Below, piece after piece: positions 1 through 9,594 of a stretch of DNA of 64,000 bases. A model generated the notes under the pieces. The model had not been told where the DNA came from, made no database searches, and worked only from the letters and a program-made list of their open reading frames with translations. Source of the DNA: Parabacteroides gordonii MS-1 = DSM 23371 (GTDB taxonomy: Bacteria > Bacteroidota > Bacteroidia > Bacteroidales > Tannerellaceae); the NCBI RefSeq assembly GCF_000969825.1, contig NZ_KQ033919.1, positions 548,030-612,029 of the forward strand. The letters run 5' to 3'. The position numbers were made by a program, and so were the translations under genes. Each line of letters starts with the position of its first letter. Position 1 is the stretch's first letter.

Positions 1-1
1 T

Positions 2-1624
2 CAGCGTGATCAAACCGGAGCGATCAGTGTAAATCAATGGTCTGACAATTCTACCCGTATAACATTGAATGCCCGCTTAGGGTATAGCCGTACATTCAAT
101 GAGGATCATAAAGTAGATGCTTTTGTCGCTTACGAACAAAGTAAGTATGATTTTAGCAGTTTGGGGGCTTATCGTACGAACTACCTTTCGACAGAAATTC
201 CTGAAATCAATGCCGGTAGCGATGATCCGGAAGACCAGTCCAACAGCGGTTATTCCACAAAGACAGCCCGTCAGAATATTTTCGGACGTGTCAACTATGG
301 CTATAAGGATAAATATCTGGCAGAAGTAACGCTGCGTTACGATGGCTCCATGAACTTTGCACCAGGGCATCGTTGGGGATTATTTCCCGGTTTCTCTGCG
401 GGATGGGTCATGTCGGAAGAAGCCTTTTGGGAAAATTTAAAACCGACTGTCAATTTCTTCAAACTGAAAGGTTCCTGGGGTAAAATGGGTAATGATGATA
501 TTACGGCTTTCCAATATCTGTCCCAGTATTTATTTAATGAAAGTAGTATACAGTTCGGTTCACAAAATAAAGGTCTGTATCTTTCCCGTACTGCGAACCC
601 TCTGGTTACCTGGGAAACGGCACGTACTACTAACTTAGGTTTCTCTTCTCAATTCTTAAATGGTAAGTTTAGTTTGGATGTAGATTATTTCTTTTCTAAA
701 CGTAGTGATATTTTGATTACCCGTAATGCGTCTATCCCATTGTATTCCGGATTGAAATTGCCGGCTGAAAATATAGGTAAGATGAATAATAAAGGTATTG
801 AGTTCATTGCTTCTTATCAGGATCGAAATGATGAATTTTCCTGGGGGGTAACCGGAAACTTTACATTTGCTAAAAATGAAGTGGTTTACTCCGATGAAGC
901 AACAAATAAAGTCGAATGGCGGAGGGTGACAGGCCGTGCTTACGGAGGATTGGAGCTCTACAATGCATTGGGTATCTACCAGACACAGGAACAGATCGAT
1001 AATTCCCCTCATTTGGCAGGAACTCAGGTTGGCGATTTGCAGTATGAAGATTTTAATAATGATGGTCAGATAACAGCAGATGATATGAGATATTATGATA
1101 ATTATTCTGCTGTACCTAAAATTATTTATGGTTTCACTTTAAACGGAGGTTGGAAAGGACTGGATGTGAATGTCTTTTTCCAGGGACAAGCTATGGCTCA
1201 TCAGTTGATTACACCGACCATGAATATGTTGACAGATTTTTATGAAGGACGTTGGATTGCAACCAATAGCGCAGAGGAAAATGCCGCAGCCCGCTGGCCG
1301 CGTGCTTGTATCAATGACTCGGGTTATATGGATGATGTCAACGGAGTATCTTCTACCTGGTGGCTGAGGAATGCTGCATTCCTGCGTTTAAAATCAATTG
1401 AAATAGGATATACGTTACCTAAGACTCTTTTACAGAACGTAGGTATTGAACGGGCACGTGTTTATCTGAATGCAAATAATCTGTTTACATTAGATCACAT
1501 TAAGGTTTCGGATCCGGAAGTGGCAAGTTATTATAACGACGATGGCTATTTGGTTTCTTCCGGTGGTATTTTGGGTTATCCGTTGCAACGGACAATCAAT
1601 TTTGGAGTCAATGTAACCTTTTAA
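2..1624 (+). CDS. SusC/RagA-type TonB-dependent outer-membrane transporter (5' partial)
   Basis: The reading frame is open from base 2 to a TAA at 1622-1624, so only the C-terminal ~540 residues are present and the true start lies before the window. The sequence is a beta-barrel half of a SusC-type receptor. It has alternating aromatic strands, family phrases such as RWGLFPGFSAGW and LKGSWGKMGND, a late GDLQYEDFNNDGQI loop, and a C-terminal strand ending in Val-Thr-Phe as outer-membrane proteins do. SusC proteins pair with a SusD lipoprotein to import oligosaccharides using TonB energy. The SusD partner follows after 13 bp, which fixes the role. The missing N-terminal part should hold the signal peptide, the CarboxypepD_reg-like domain and the plug. 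Substrate cannot be read from this protein; neighbouring enzymes suggest an arabinose- and galactose-containing plant glycan. Confidence 0.95.
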   Translation, partial: QRDQTGAISVNQWSDNSTRITLNARLGYSRTFNEDHKVDAFVAYEQSKYDFSSLGAYRTNYLSTEIPEINAGSDDPEDQSNSGYSTKTARQNIFGRVNYGYKDKYLAEVTLRYDGSMNFAPGHRWGLFPGFSAGWVMSEEAFWENLKPTVNFFKLKGSWGKMGNDDITAFQYLSQYLFNESSIQFGSQNKGLYLSRTANPLVTWETARTTNLGFSSQFLNGKFSLDVDYFFSKRSDILITRNASIPLYSGLKLPAENIGKMNNKGIEFIASYQDRNDEFSWGVTGNFTFAKNEVVYSDEATNKVEWRRVTGRAYGGLELYNALGIYQTQEQIDNSPHLAGTQVGDLQYEDFNNDGQITADDMRYYDNYSAVPKIIYGFTLNGGWKGLDVNVFFQGQAMAHQLITPTMNMLTDFYEGRWIATNSAEENAAARWPRACINDSGYMDDVNGVSSTWWLRNAAFLRLKSIEIGYTLPKTLLQNVGIERARVYLNANNLFTLDHIKVSDPEVASYYNDDGYLVSSGGILGYPLQRTINFGVNVTF

Positions 1625-1637
1625 TTAATTAGAGATT

Positions 1638-3329
1638 ATGAAAATGAAAAAATATATATGCAGTGTCGCATTAATAACTGCGCTTTTCGGGATATCCTCT
1701 TGTGATGTATTGGATGTATCACCGACGGACTCATTTACGGATGAATCTGTATGGAACGATTTGGCATTAGCTGAAACATATATAAATAACAGCTATATTA
1801 AAATAGTGGCTGAAAACTCTTGTGGAAGCCGGTTTGCCAGTTTGACAGACGAGGTTCACCAGATGCATTCTTATTGGACGGAACATGCGTTGGATGGTAC
1901 ATTAGGAACTGACTACCCGTATTTTGCAATCGGTTATGATGCAAGTAAGTATCGAATGTGGGAATTTTATTACCTCGCAATTAAGGATGTGAACTATTTT
2001 ATGGAGCATATTGATGATGTCCCTGCTGAAACGGAAGAAAATGAAGAATGGAAAGATCAGTTAAAGGGACAGGGATATTTTCTCCGTGCTTATTTCTATC
2101 ATATGTTATATAGTTTATACGGACGTGTTGTTTTGATTAGTAATACGCATGAATTGAATTCGGAATTTACGGAGACACGTGCTGATCTGGATGATGTTGG
2201 TAACTATATTGTTTCACAATGCGATAGTGCAGCTATGTTATTACCTGCCATTTATAGTTCGGGAGATGACCTGGGACGTGCAACCAAAGGGGCTGCGTTG
2301 GCCTTGAAAGGACGCACTTTATTATATATGGCAAGTCCGTTGTTCGGAACTCCTTCTACAGATAAATGGCAAAAAGCGGCAGATGCCAATAAAGCTGTGA
2401 TCGATCTGGGAGTATACAATCTGAAATCGGTTTCCGGATCGGATGATTATGCCGATTTGTTCCTGGATCAGAACAACCCTGAAGTAATTTTTGAAAAATT
2501 GTATGATACGCAGTCGAAAGTATCTGAAACTAATAATTCATTCCTGCATCAGTCACCTTGTGGTACGGGTAGTGGTTATGGTGGTTGGGGTACGATGCAA
2601 CCGACATTGGAAATAGTCGATCGTTTCCAATGTGCTGATGGTACTGAATATAAAATTGAAGCAGAAGATGAATATCCGTGGGATAACCGGGATATTCGCT
2701 TGAAAGCAAATATTTTGGTTGATGGAGATGAATGGGGCTATGGTGCCGATAAACGTACGGTTGAGTATTTTATGCCTGGAGAGGATGGCGTTGTTGCCGG
2801 TCTGGACAGTCGTGGCGGCCCTTCTTACTGGAATGCTACAATAACAGGCTTTAGTATGCGTAAATTCTTGGATCCGAATTTTGATACGAGTGGAACATTA
2901 TCGAATTCAACCCCCTGGTTTGTATTTCGTTTGGCTGAGGTTTATTTAAATTATGCGGAATGTCAGATTGAACTGGGTAATAATACGGAAGCTTTAAAGT
3001 ATATCAATTTAGTCCGTGAGCGTGCTTTATTACCTCCAGCAACAGGTAAAGACATTCGTGCGGAATATGAATATGAACGTCAGATGGAGTTGCTTTTTGA
3101 AGGGCAGCGTTGGTTTGATCTGCGTCGCTGGAAAAAACTGGAGGAAGTGTATTCACATCCGCGATATAGCATGACAATTTATAAATATGCAAATGGTTCG
3201 AAGTTGTATGTGAGAAATCCTGACCCGATCCGCACTATGACTTTTAACGGAGAGAAGAATTATTGGATGCCGGTTATGCGCGAAGAATATGAAAAAGCTC
3301 CACTCATTGATCTGCTCCCGTATGAATAA
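1638..3329 (+). CDS. SusD/RagB-family nutrient-binding lipoprotein
   Basis: A 563-residue surface lipoprotein with an SPII signal: charged start, hydrophobic run and lipobox ISSC, giving Cys22 as the lipidated residue. The N-terminal region has TPR-like helices (RAYFYHMLYSLYGRV around residue 155), and the C-terminal region carries the usual SusD phrases (VYLNYAECQIELGN, YEYERQMELLFEGQRWFDLRRW). SusD proteins cap the SusC barrel and bind the glycan. The gene lies 13 bp after the SusC gene and 14 bp before the metallopeptidase-like gene, so all three are probably one transcript ending at the terminator near 4739-4789. Length is normal for the family. The ligand is unknown. Confidence 0.95.
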   Translation: MKMKKYICSVALITALFGISSCDVLDVSPTDSFTDESVWNDLALAETYINNSYIKIVAENSCGSRFASLTDEVHQMHSYWTEHALDGTLGTDYPYFAIGYDASKYRMWEFYYLAIKDVNYFMEHIDDVPAETEENEEWKDQLKGQGYFLRAYFYHMLYSLYGRVVLISNTHELNSEFTETRADLDDVGNYIVSQCDSAAMLLPAIYSSGDDLGRATKGAALALKGRTLLYMASPLFGTPSTDKWQKAADANKAVIDLGVYNLKSVSGSDDYADLFLDQNNPEVIFEKLYDTQSKVSETNNSFLHQSPCGTGSGYGGWGTMQPTLEIVDRFQCADGTEYKIEAEDEYPWDNRDIRLKANILVDGDEWGYGADKRTVEYFMPGEDGVVAGLDSRGGPSYWNATITGFSMRKFLDPNFDTSGTLSNSTPWFVFRLAEVYLNYAECQIELGNNTEALKYINLVRERALLPPATGKDIRAEYEYERQMELLFEGQRWFDLRRWKKLEEVYSHPRYSMTIYKYANGSKLYVRNPDPIRTMTFNGEKNYWMPVMREEYEKAPLIDLLPYE

Positions 3330-3343
3330 ATAGTATAAAGAAA

Positions 3344-4711
3344 ATGAGAATGAAAACATATTTGAAATGCATTCCGGTTGCCGCCTTATTATTATTTGCC
3401 GCCTGTTCGTCGTGCAGTAAAGATAGCGAAGAAGGTGGTTCCGGTGAAACCGGGAAACTGCCTGAAGGTAAAGAACTCTATCGTCCCGAAGAATTTTCCG
3501 GGCAGAATTGGTGGTCGGATACTTGCGATTACAGTTATAACCGGATGGATTATACCGATAATCTGGTTATTTACTGGCAAAAAGGTTTTGGAGAAAACCT
3601 GGCGAACCCTCCGGAATTGGAAGGAAAGTCGATGAAAGTCGATCTTGACAACCTTAAAAAGAAGCTGGAAACATTCTATACCTATTTTCGTGATGAACTG
3701 CAATTCGTCAAACCGGGTTCTCTGAGTGAAAAATACCGGATGATGGTCATGATCATGTATTCATTGGAAGGAACAGCCTATGGCGGTACTTACGATAATA
3801 AGATCGGAGCATTCTGGGCAGCACCTAACCGGTTACAGGACGAAAAACTGAATGCCGTCGCTCACGAACTCGGTCATAGCTTTCAGTTACAGATCATTGC
3901 CGACGGACAAGGCGAAGCCTGGGGAGGAAACGGCATTTATGAAATGGCGTCTCAGTGGATGCTTTGGCAGGTAAATCCAGATTGGATGAAGGATGAAAAC
4001 TATCACTGGGTTGCATTTAAGGAGTTGACACATAAAGCATTCCTTCATGTTGATAATATTTATCATTCTCCTTACGTGCTGGAATATTGGGGTGTTAAAC
4101 ATGGGTTGCCGATTATCGCAGAGATGTTCCGACAGGGATTGAAAGGTGAAGATCCTGTCATTACCTATAAAAGGATGAATGAAATGACACAGGAGCAGTT
4201 TAATGATGAAATGATGGATGTTTATCTGCATTTGGTCAATCTCGATTACGACCGTGTCTATGATCTTACCCGACAATGGGCCAACTCGTTTGCCCCCTTT
4301 AAAGCAAATCTGAAAGAGGATGGAAGCGGTTGGTTACAGGTTGTAAAGGAGGCATGTCCGGAGAATTACGGATTTAATGCTATTAAACTTAAGGTACCGG
4401 AAGCAGGACAGGTTGTAGAAGTCTATTTCAAAGGCTTGTCAGAAGCTACAGGCTATAACATGATTAATGCGGATAAAGCCGGTTGGCGTTATGGTTTTGT
4501 AGGTGTTACGACTGAAGGGAAATCCGTTTTGGGAACCGTTGGCCGTGATGCGGAAGGGCAGATTTCCTTTACAACTCCTTCCGATGTAAAATTATCGTAC
4601 TTGTGGTTGGTTGTAATGGGAGCTCCGACAGAACACTGGATGAATTCATCTACTGAAGTCGATGCTCAATGGCCCTATAAAATTAAAATTTCGGGTACCG
4701 ATATAGAGTAA
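3344..4711 (+). CDS. HELGH zinc-metallopeptidase-like lipoprotein (DUF6055-like)
   Basis: A 455-residue predicted lipoprotein (lipobox FAAC, lipidated Cys21 followed by a Ser-rich linker). A classic zincin motif HELGH occurs at residues 174-178. Glu-rich sequence follows about 20 residues later (GEAWGGNGIYEMASQWMLW), where a third ligand could lie. The C-terminal ~130 residues look like a separate beta-rich domain. From memory the layout resembles DUF6055-type proteins of Bacteroides, which are often found in PULs, but I cannot confirm the family. The likely role is a surface peptidase or glycoprotein-targeting peptidase working with the SusC/SusD pair directly upstream. The HELGH motif is seen; the activity is inferred. 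A proteolytic gene inside a glycan locus suggests a glycoprotein substrate. Confidence 0.7.
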   Translation: MRMKTYLKCIPVAALLLFAACSSCSKDSEEGGSGETGKLPEGKELYRPEEFSGQNWWSDTCDYSYNRMDYTDNLVIYWQKGFGENLANPPELEGKSMKVDLDNLKKKLETFYTYFRDELQFVKPGSLSEKYRMMVMIMYSLEGTAYGGTYDNKIGAFWAAPNRLQDEKLNAVAHELGHSFQLQIIADGQGEAWGGNGIYEMASQWMLWQVNPDWMKDENYHWVAFKELTHKAFLHVDNIYHSPYVLEYWGVKHGLPIIAEMFRQGLKGEDPVITYKRMNEMTQEQFNDEMMDVYLHLVNLDYDRVYDLTRQWANSFAPFKANLKEDGSGWLQVVKEACPENYGFNAIKLKVPEAGQVVEVYFKGLSEATGYNMINADKAGWRYGFVGVTTEGKSVLGTVGRDAEGQISFTTPSDVKLSYLWLVVMGAPTEHWMNSSTEVDAQWPYKIKISGTDIE

Positions 4712-4738
4712 TCAATACGAATTTTCTTTTAATTGTTC

Positions 4739-4789
4739 GGGAGATGTCTGAGTTTTATATCGCTTGTTTATCGGGCATCTCCCTTTTTT
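4739..4789 (+). terminator. Rho-independent terminator after the SusC/SusD/peptidase genes
   Basis: GGGAGATG (4739-4746) pairs with CATCTCCC (4776-4783), followed directly by a T run (TTTTTT). It lies 28 bp past the stop of the metallopeptidase-like gene and separates that transcript from the GH97 gene. Confidence 0.8.
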
Positions 4790-4815
4790 ATTCCAAATTC
4801 TAATTATACATTGAC

Positions 4816-6801
4816 ATGAAAAGTTTTAAAATTGTATCTGTGTTTTTAATGTGTTGTATGGGAGCCTTTGCATACGGGAAAGATTATATATTAAAATCAC
4901 CGGATGGAAAACTGGTCACAACGATCAATGTAGATAAACAAATTACTTACTCCCTTAACTTTGCTGGACAACAACTACTGAATAAAAGTTCAATTGCTTT
5001 AATATTGGAGGATCATGTACTAGGACAGGATCCACAGGTTGCTTCGAAGAAAATCAAGACAGTTTCGGAAAAGGTACATTCTCCGTTTTATCGTGTGCCC
5101 TCATTTATTACGGATTATAATGAGATAAACCTTTCATTCAAAGGAAAGTATAGTGTCACTTTTCGTGCATATAACGATGGTGTTGCATATCGCTTTAATA
5201 CATCCTTCAAGGAGCCATTTATCCTGAAAAATGAGTTGGCTGAATTTAATTTCGATCAAGACTATACAACCTATATGGCTTATTCCACGGCAGCAAAGAA
5301 TAAGGATCCATACGCTATGGCTTTCCAGAATCTTTATGTAAAAGCACCACTAACCTCTTTTGATACGGAAAATGTAGCCTTTCTTCCTGTGACGGTAGAT
5401 TATGCCAATGGAGTCAAACTGACAATAACGGAATCCGATCTGGAAGCTTATCCCGGAATGTTTGTAAAAGGAGATGGCAAAACGACCTCTTTGAAAGGAG
5501 AGTTTGCCTCTTATCCCTCTCGTATGGATTATCACCCGTGGCGGCACATGAGTTATGTGGTCGAACGCAATGATTATATAGCGAAATCGGAAGGTACACG
5601 CAGCTTCCCCTGGCGTATTCTTGCCGTATCTGAAAATGATACACAGATGCCTTTGAATAATTTGGTGTATGCTTTGGCTTCCCCGAATCGTATCGGAGAT
5701 TATTCATGGGTAAAAGGGGGAAAGGTTGCCTGGGACTGGTGGAACGACTGGGGAATTTATGGCGTGGATTTTAAGGCTGGTATCAATATGGATACATATA
5801 AATATTATATTGACTTTGCGGCTGAGAACGGGATTGAGTTTATTGTACTGGATGAAGGATGGTACGATCCGAAATCCGGTGATATGCTGATGGTTATACC
5901 GGAACTGGATTTGCCCGAACTCGTTCATTATGCTAAAAGTAAAAATGTAGATATTATTTTGTGGACTGTTTTTAATGTACTCGATGAACAACTGGAAGCT
6001 GCCTGCAAAAAATACGCAGAACTTGGTATCAGCGGCTTCAAGGTCGATTTCCTTGACAGGGATGATCAGACAGCAGTAGATATGGTTTACCGGATTGCCG
6101 AAGCGACAGCAAAACATAAGTTGACATTGGATTTGCACGGCATCTATAAACCGACAGGACTTAACCGTACTTTCCCGAATATAATCAACTTCGAAAGTGT
6201 GTTCGGTATGGAAGAAATGAAATGGAGTACGGTTGAAAAAGATATGATGCAATATGATGTGATCATGCCTTATATCCGTATGATGGCCGGCCCAGTCGAT
6301 TATACGCCGGGAGCGATGAGGAATGCCTCAAAGAAAGATTTCAAAGATATTTACTATAACCCGATGAGCCAGGGAACACGCTGCCATCAGCTGGCTGCCT
6401 ATATTGTGCACGATTCACCGCTGACTATGCTGGCCGATAACCCCACCATCTACCGGAAGGAACAGGAATGTACCGACTTTATCGTTAGTATTCCCAATAC
6501 GGGAATAGACGAGACACGTATTCTTCAGGGAAAAATGGGAGAATATATTGTATCGGCCCGCCGTGCAGGGACAGATTGGTATATCGGTGGAATGACAAAC
6601 TGGGAGCCTCGCGAGGTGATACTGGATCTTTCTTTTCTTGATAGCGGCGACTATACGGCTACAATTTTTAAAGATGGGGCAAATGCGGCAAAGCAGGCTG
6701 CCGACTATAAAAAGGAAGAACAGGTTGTTACTTCACAAACCCGGTTGAAGTTGTTGATGGTCCCAGGCGGCGGTATTGCCATTTCCCTGAAAAAGCGATA
6801 A
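4816..6801 (+). CDS. Glycoside hydrolase family 97, retaining type (alpha-galactosidase-like)
   Basis: A 661-residue exported enzyme with a signal peptide ending near residue 21. It has the GH97 layout: an N-terminal beta-sandwich (about 25-275), a catalytic (beta/alpha)8 barrel (about 280-550) starting at KVAWDWWNDWGIYGVDF, and a C-terminal beta domain. Asp411 in the phrase GFKVDFLDRDD stands where retaining GH97 enzymes such as BT1871 (BtGal97b) carry the nucleophile (Asp415 there). Glu466 falls at the same offset as the acid/base Glu470. Inverting SusB-type enzymes have Gly at the nucleophile position, so this one is predicted to be a retaining alpha-galactosidase. It sits between the SusC/SusD block and two GH127 genes, with 142 bp before the next start. 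Catalytic residues were assigned by remembered alignment, so the exact substrate specificity is less certain than the family. Confidence 0.9.
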   Translation: MKSFKIVSVFLMCCMGAFAYGKDYILKSPDGKLVTTINVDKQITYSLNFAGQQLLNKSSIALILEDHVLGQDPQVASKKIKTVSEKVHSPFYRVPSFITDYNEINLSFKGKYSVTFRAYNDGVAYRFNTSFKEPFILKNELAEFNFDQDYTTYMAYSTAAKNKDPYAMAFQNLYVKAPLTSFDTENVAFLPVTVDYANGVKLTITESDLEAYPGMFVKGDGKTTSLKGEFASYPSRMDYHPWRHMSYVVERNDYIAKSEGTRSFPWRILAVSENDTQMPLNNLVYALASPNRIGDYSWVKGGKVAWDWWNDWGIYGVDFKAGINMDTYKYYIDFAAENGIEFIVLDEGWYDPKSGDMLMVIPELDLPELVHYAKSKNVDIILWTVFNVLDEQLEAACKKYAELGISGFKVDFLDRDDQTAVDMVYRIAEATAKHKLTLDLHGIYKPTGLNRTFPNIINFESVFGMEEMKWSTVEKDMMQYDVIMPYIRMMAGPVDYTPGAMRNASKKDFKDIYYNPMSQGTRCHQLAAYIVHDSPLTMLADNPTIYRKEQECTDFIVSIPNTGIDETRILQGKMGEYIVSARRAGTDWYIGGMTNWEPREVILDLSFLDSGDYTATIFKDGANAAKQAADYKKEEQVVTSQTRLKLLMVPGGGIAISLKKR

Positions 6802-6944
6802 GAGTGTATTATTAGTCCGTAATAATGGTAGAATAGTCTAATCTGTTATTCTAATGGACAATATTTCTATATAAAGCGCTTCTTATTCTCTTTATTTGCA
6901 TTTGTAATTTTCGATTAAGTAGTATAAAACAAAATATTCACACT

Positions 6945-9398
6945 ATGCTGAAAAAACTTTTATTTGCATCAGTCTCCGTAGTAGGTTTGTTCGCGTGCCA
7001 GTCTAATCCGGATCGATATACGTCGAATGAACCGATCGTTGAAGTTCCGTTTACCGAAGTTCATCTGACAGATAATTTTTGGGCTCCCCGTATCGAAGTG
7101 AACCGGACAGTCTCTATCCCGTCTGCATTCAAACAATGCGAATTGAACGGACGTTTCGATAATTTCGCCTTAGCCGGCGGACTTATCAAAGGAGAACATA
7201 AAGGAGATTTTCCTTTCGATGATACCGATCCGTACAAGATTATAGAAGGGGCCTCTTATTCATTAGCCGTTAAATATGATCCGCAGTTGGATGCTTATCT
7301 GGATAGTGTTATCACGTTGATCGGTGCCGCCCAGGAACCGGATGGCTACCTGACTACCTGTGTAACCAATAAATGCGAAAGATTATCGCGCTGGTGGGGA
7401 AAAGAACGCTGGGAGAAACTGAATAGCCATGAACTCTATAATTGCGGACATTTATATGAAGCCGCAGTTGCCCATTTCCGGGCTACGGGTAAACGCTCGT
7501 TACTGGACGTTGCCATAAAAAATGCCGATCTGGTTTGCGAAGTCTTTGGCCCGAAAGAAGGACAGAAACATGTGCCGTCGGGGCATCCTATTGTAGAAAT
7601 GGGACTGGCAAAGATGTATAAAGTGACAGGCGATCAGAAATATCTGGATATGGCCCGCTACTTCGTGGAAGAAACAGGACGTGGAACCGATGGTCATCGC
7701 CTGAATGCATACAGTCAGGATCATATGCCTATCCTGCAACAGGAGGAGATTGTCGGACATGCCGTACGTGCCGGTTATCTTTATTCCGGTGTGGCCGATG
7801 TGGCTGCATTGACAAAAGATTCTGCTTACTTCAATGCCATCTGCCGTATCTGGGACAATATGGCAACGAAGAAACTGTATATCACCGGCGGTATCGGTTC
7901 AAGAGCGCAGGGCGAAGGCTTCGGGCCGGAATATGAATTACATAATCACAGTGCCTATTGTGAAACATGCGCCTCTATCGCGAATGTCTACTGGAACCAA
8001 CGTATGTTCCTGGCAACCGGTGATGCTAAATATGTGGATGTGTTGGAACGCGCCTTATATAATGGTGTGATCTCCGGTGTCTCTCTAAGCGGAGATAAAT
8101 TCTTCTACGATAATCCGCTGGAGTCTATGGGACAACACGAACGTGCTCCCTGGTTCGGTTGTGCCTGCTGTCCGGGTAATGTAACCCGTTTTATGGCTTC
8201 TGTCCCGATGTATATGTATGCAACACAGGAAAACAGTGTTTTCGTAAACTTGTATATTGCCAGCAATAGTGCTGTTAAACTCGGAGAAAATGAGATCGAA
8301 CTGGATCAGGCTACAGAATACCCTTGGGAAGGGAAAGTGCAACTGACCGTTACTCCTCAGAAACCAGCCCACTTCGCATTAAAATTGCGTATCCCGGGAT
8401 GGGCGGAAAACGAACCTGTCACAGGAAGCGACCTGTACACCTTTACTTCACAGGAAGCAGATAAATATACTGTTTCTGTAAATGGAAAAGCTGTTAAAAG
8501 TAAAGCTTACGAGGGATATATAGCTATCGACCGCCAGTGGAATGCAGGGGATATTGTCGAGCTGACTTTGCCGATGGATGTACGCCGTGTCAAAGCACAT
8601 GATAAAGTAAAAGCGGACGAAGGTTTATTGGCTATTGAACGCGGCCCGGTCGTTTACTGTCTTGAAGGGGTGGATATGCCTGACAAACATGTCTTTAATA
8701 AGTATATTCCGGATAATAACTCTTTCTCTTATAAATATGTGGAAGATAAACTGAATGGAATCGTAGAACTCGAAGGAACTGCTAAAGAACTGGATCGTAA
8801 TGCAGACGGAACGGTCGGAGAGAAAGATGTTCCGGTCAGATTGATCCCTTATTCAACCTGGAATAACCGGGGGAATGCTGAAATGGCTGTCTGGATCCCT
8901 GCATCCGCCGCTTATGCCAAGCCAACTCCGGAGCCGAGTATCGCTTCCCGTGCAAAATCATTTACTATTGTCAGTGCACCGATCCAGAAAGACGGCTTGC
9001 CAATCGAACGTCGTGAGTATTGTTACGGTGTAAACGATCAGTGGGATCCTGCAAGCTCGGACGATATGTCGAAACCCTATCATTATTTCTGGTTGAAAAC
9101 GGGTTCGGAAGAAGCGATCGAATATGTATTCGACCAACCGGAAACAGTGAAGAATGTCGAAGTCTACTGGCTCGAGTTCGACCATTACGATGGTAACTAC
9201 CGTGTTCCGGCCAACTGGAAAGTTCAATATAAGGAAGGAAACACCTGGAAAGATGTGAAGGCTAATGGTGAATACGGTTGTAAGAAAGATTGTTACAATT
9301 CGGTCGACTTCGAACCCGTCACAACTTCCGGCCTGAAACTCGTAATCAACTTACAGAAAGGTGAATCGGGCGGTGTGATCGAATGGAAAGTTAACTAA
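6945..9398 (+). CDS. GH127 beta-L-arabinofuranosidase-like lipoprotein with C-terminal F5/8-type domain
   Basis: An 817-residue predicted lipoprotein (lipobox LFAC, Cys18). The catalytic (alpha/alpha)6 barrel fills about residues 30-430 and contains the HypBA1-type active site. Glu324 matches the acid/base, Glu340 and Cys342 in YCETC match zinc ligands, and Cys408-Cys409 in GCACCP match the nucleophile cysteine and a zinc ligand. These line up with Glu322, Glu338, Cys340, Cys417 and Cys418 of the Bifidobacterium enzyme. Residues ~690-817 form an extra discoidin-like carbohydrate-binding module (FDQPETVKNVEVYW onward). GH127 enzymes release beta-L-arabinofuranose from hydroxyproline-linked arabino-oligosaccharides by a cysteine-based retaining mechanism. 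A second paralogue follows at 9595. Lipidation suggests membrane-anchored action, on the cell surface or in the periplasm. Confidence 0.92.
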   Translation: MLKKLLFASVSVVGLFACQSNPDRYTSNEPIVEVPFTEVHLTDNFWAPRIEVNRTVSIPSAFKQCELNGRFDNFALAGGLIKGEHKGDFPFDDTDPYKIIEGASYSLAVKYDPQLDAYLDSVITLIGAAQEPDGYLTTCVTNKCERLSRWWGKERWEKLNSHELYNCGHLYEAAVAHFRATGKRSLLDVAIKNADLVCEVFGPKEGQKHVPSGHPIVEMGLAKMYKVTGDQKYLDMARYFVEETGRGTDGHRLNAYSQDHMPILQQEEIVGHAVRAGYLYSGVADVAALTKDSAYFNAICRIWDNMATKKLYITGGIGSRAQGEGFGPEYELHNHSAYCETCASIANVYWNQRMFLATGDAKYVDVLERALYNGVISGVSLSGDKFFYDNPLESMGQHERAPWFGCACCPGNVTRFMASVPMYMYATQENSVFVNLYIASNSAVKLGENEIELDQATEYPWEGKVQLTVTPQKPAHFALKLRIPGWAENEPVTGSDLYTFTSQEADKYTVSVNGKAVKSKAYEGYIAIDRQWNAGDIVELTLPMDVRRVKAHDKVKADEGLLAIERGPVVYCLEGVDMPDKHVFNKYIPDNNSFSYKYVEDKLNGIVELEGTAKELDRNADGTVGEKDVPVRLIPYSTWNNRGNAEMAVWIPASAAYAKPTPEPSIASRAKSFTIVSAPIQKDGLPIERREYCYGVNDQWDPASSDDMSKPYHYFWLKTGSEEAIEYVFDQPETVKNVEVYWLEFDHYDGNYRVPANWKVQYKEGNTWKDVKANGEYGCKKDCYNSVDFEPVTTSGLKLVINLQKGESGGVIEWKVN

Positions 9399-9455
9399 AA
9401 CATCATAGACTGTTATACACACACACTTTTTGTAGATTAAGTATTTGATTTGAAA

Positions 9456-9491
9456 TAATGCAGGCTTGACGGGAGGTCAATGCCTGCATTA
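9456..9491 (+). other. Strong stem-loop between the two GH127 genes
   Basis: TAATGCAGGC (9456-9465) pairs with GCCTGCATTA (9482-9491), with an inner TTGAC/GTCAA extension around a short loop. No T run follows, so it is not a standard terminator. It could be an mRNA-stability or processing element that separates expression of the paralogous genes. Confidence 0.55.
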
Positions 9492-9594
9492 AATCTTTAG
9501 ATATCTGCTTAATAACATGTCCGATGATACACTCATTTATTGATAAGGTGTTACTTTTACACCATGAATAAATAAGTATAATGATATACACTTA

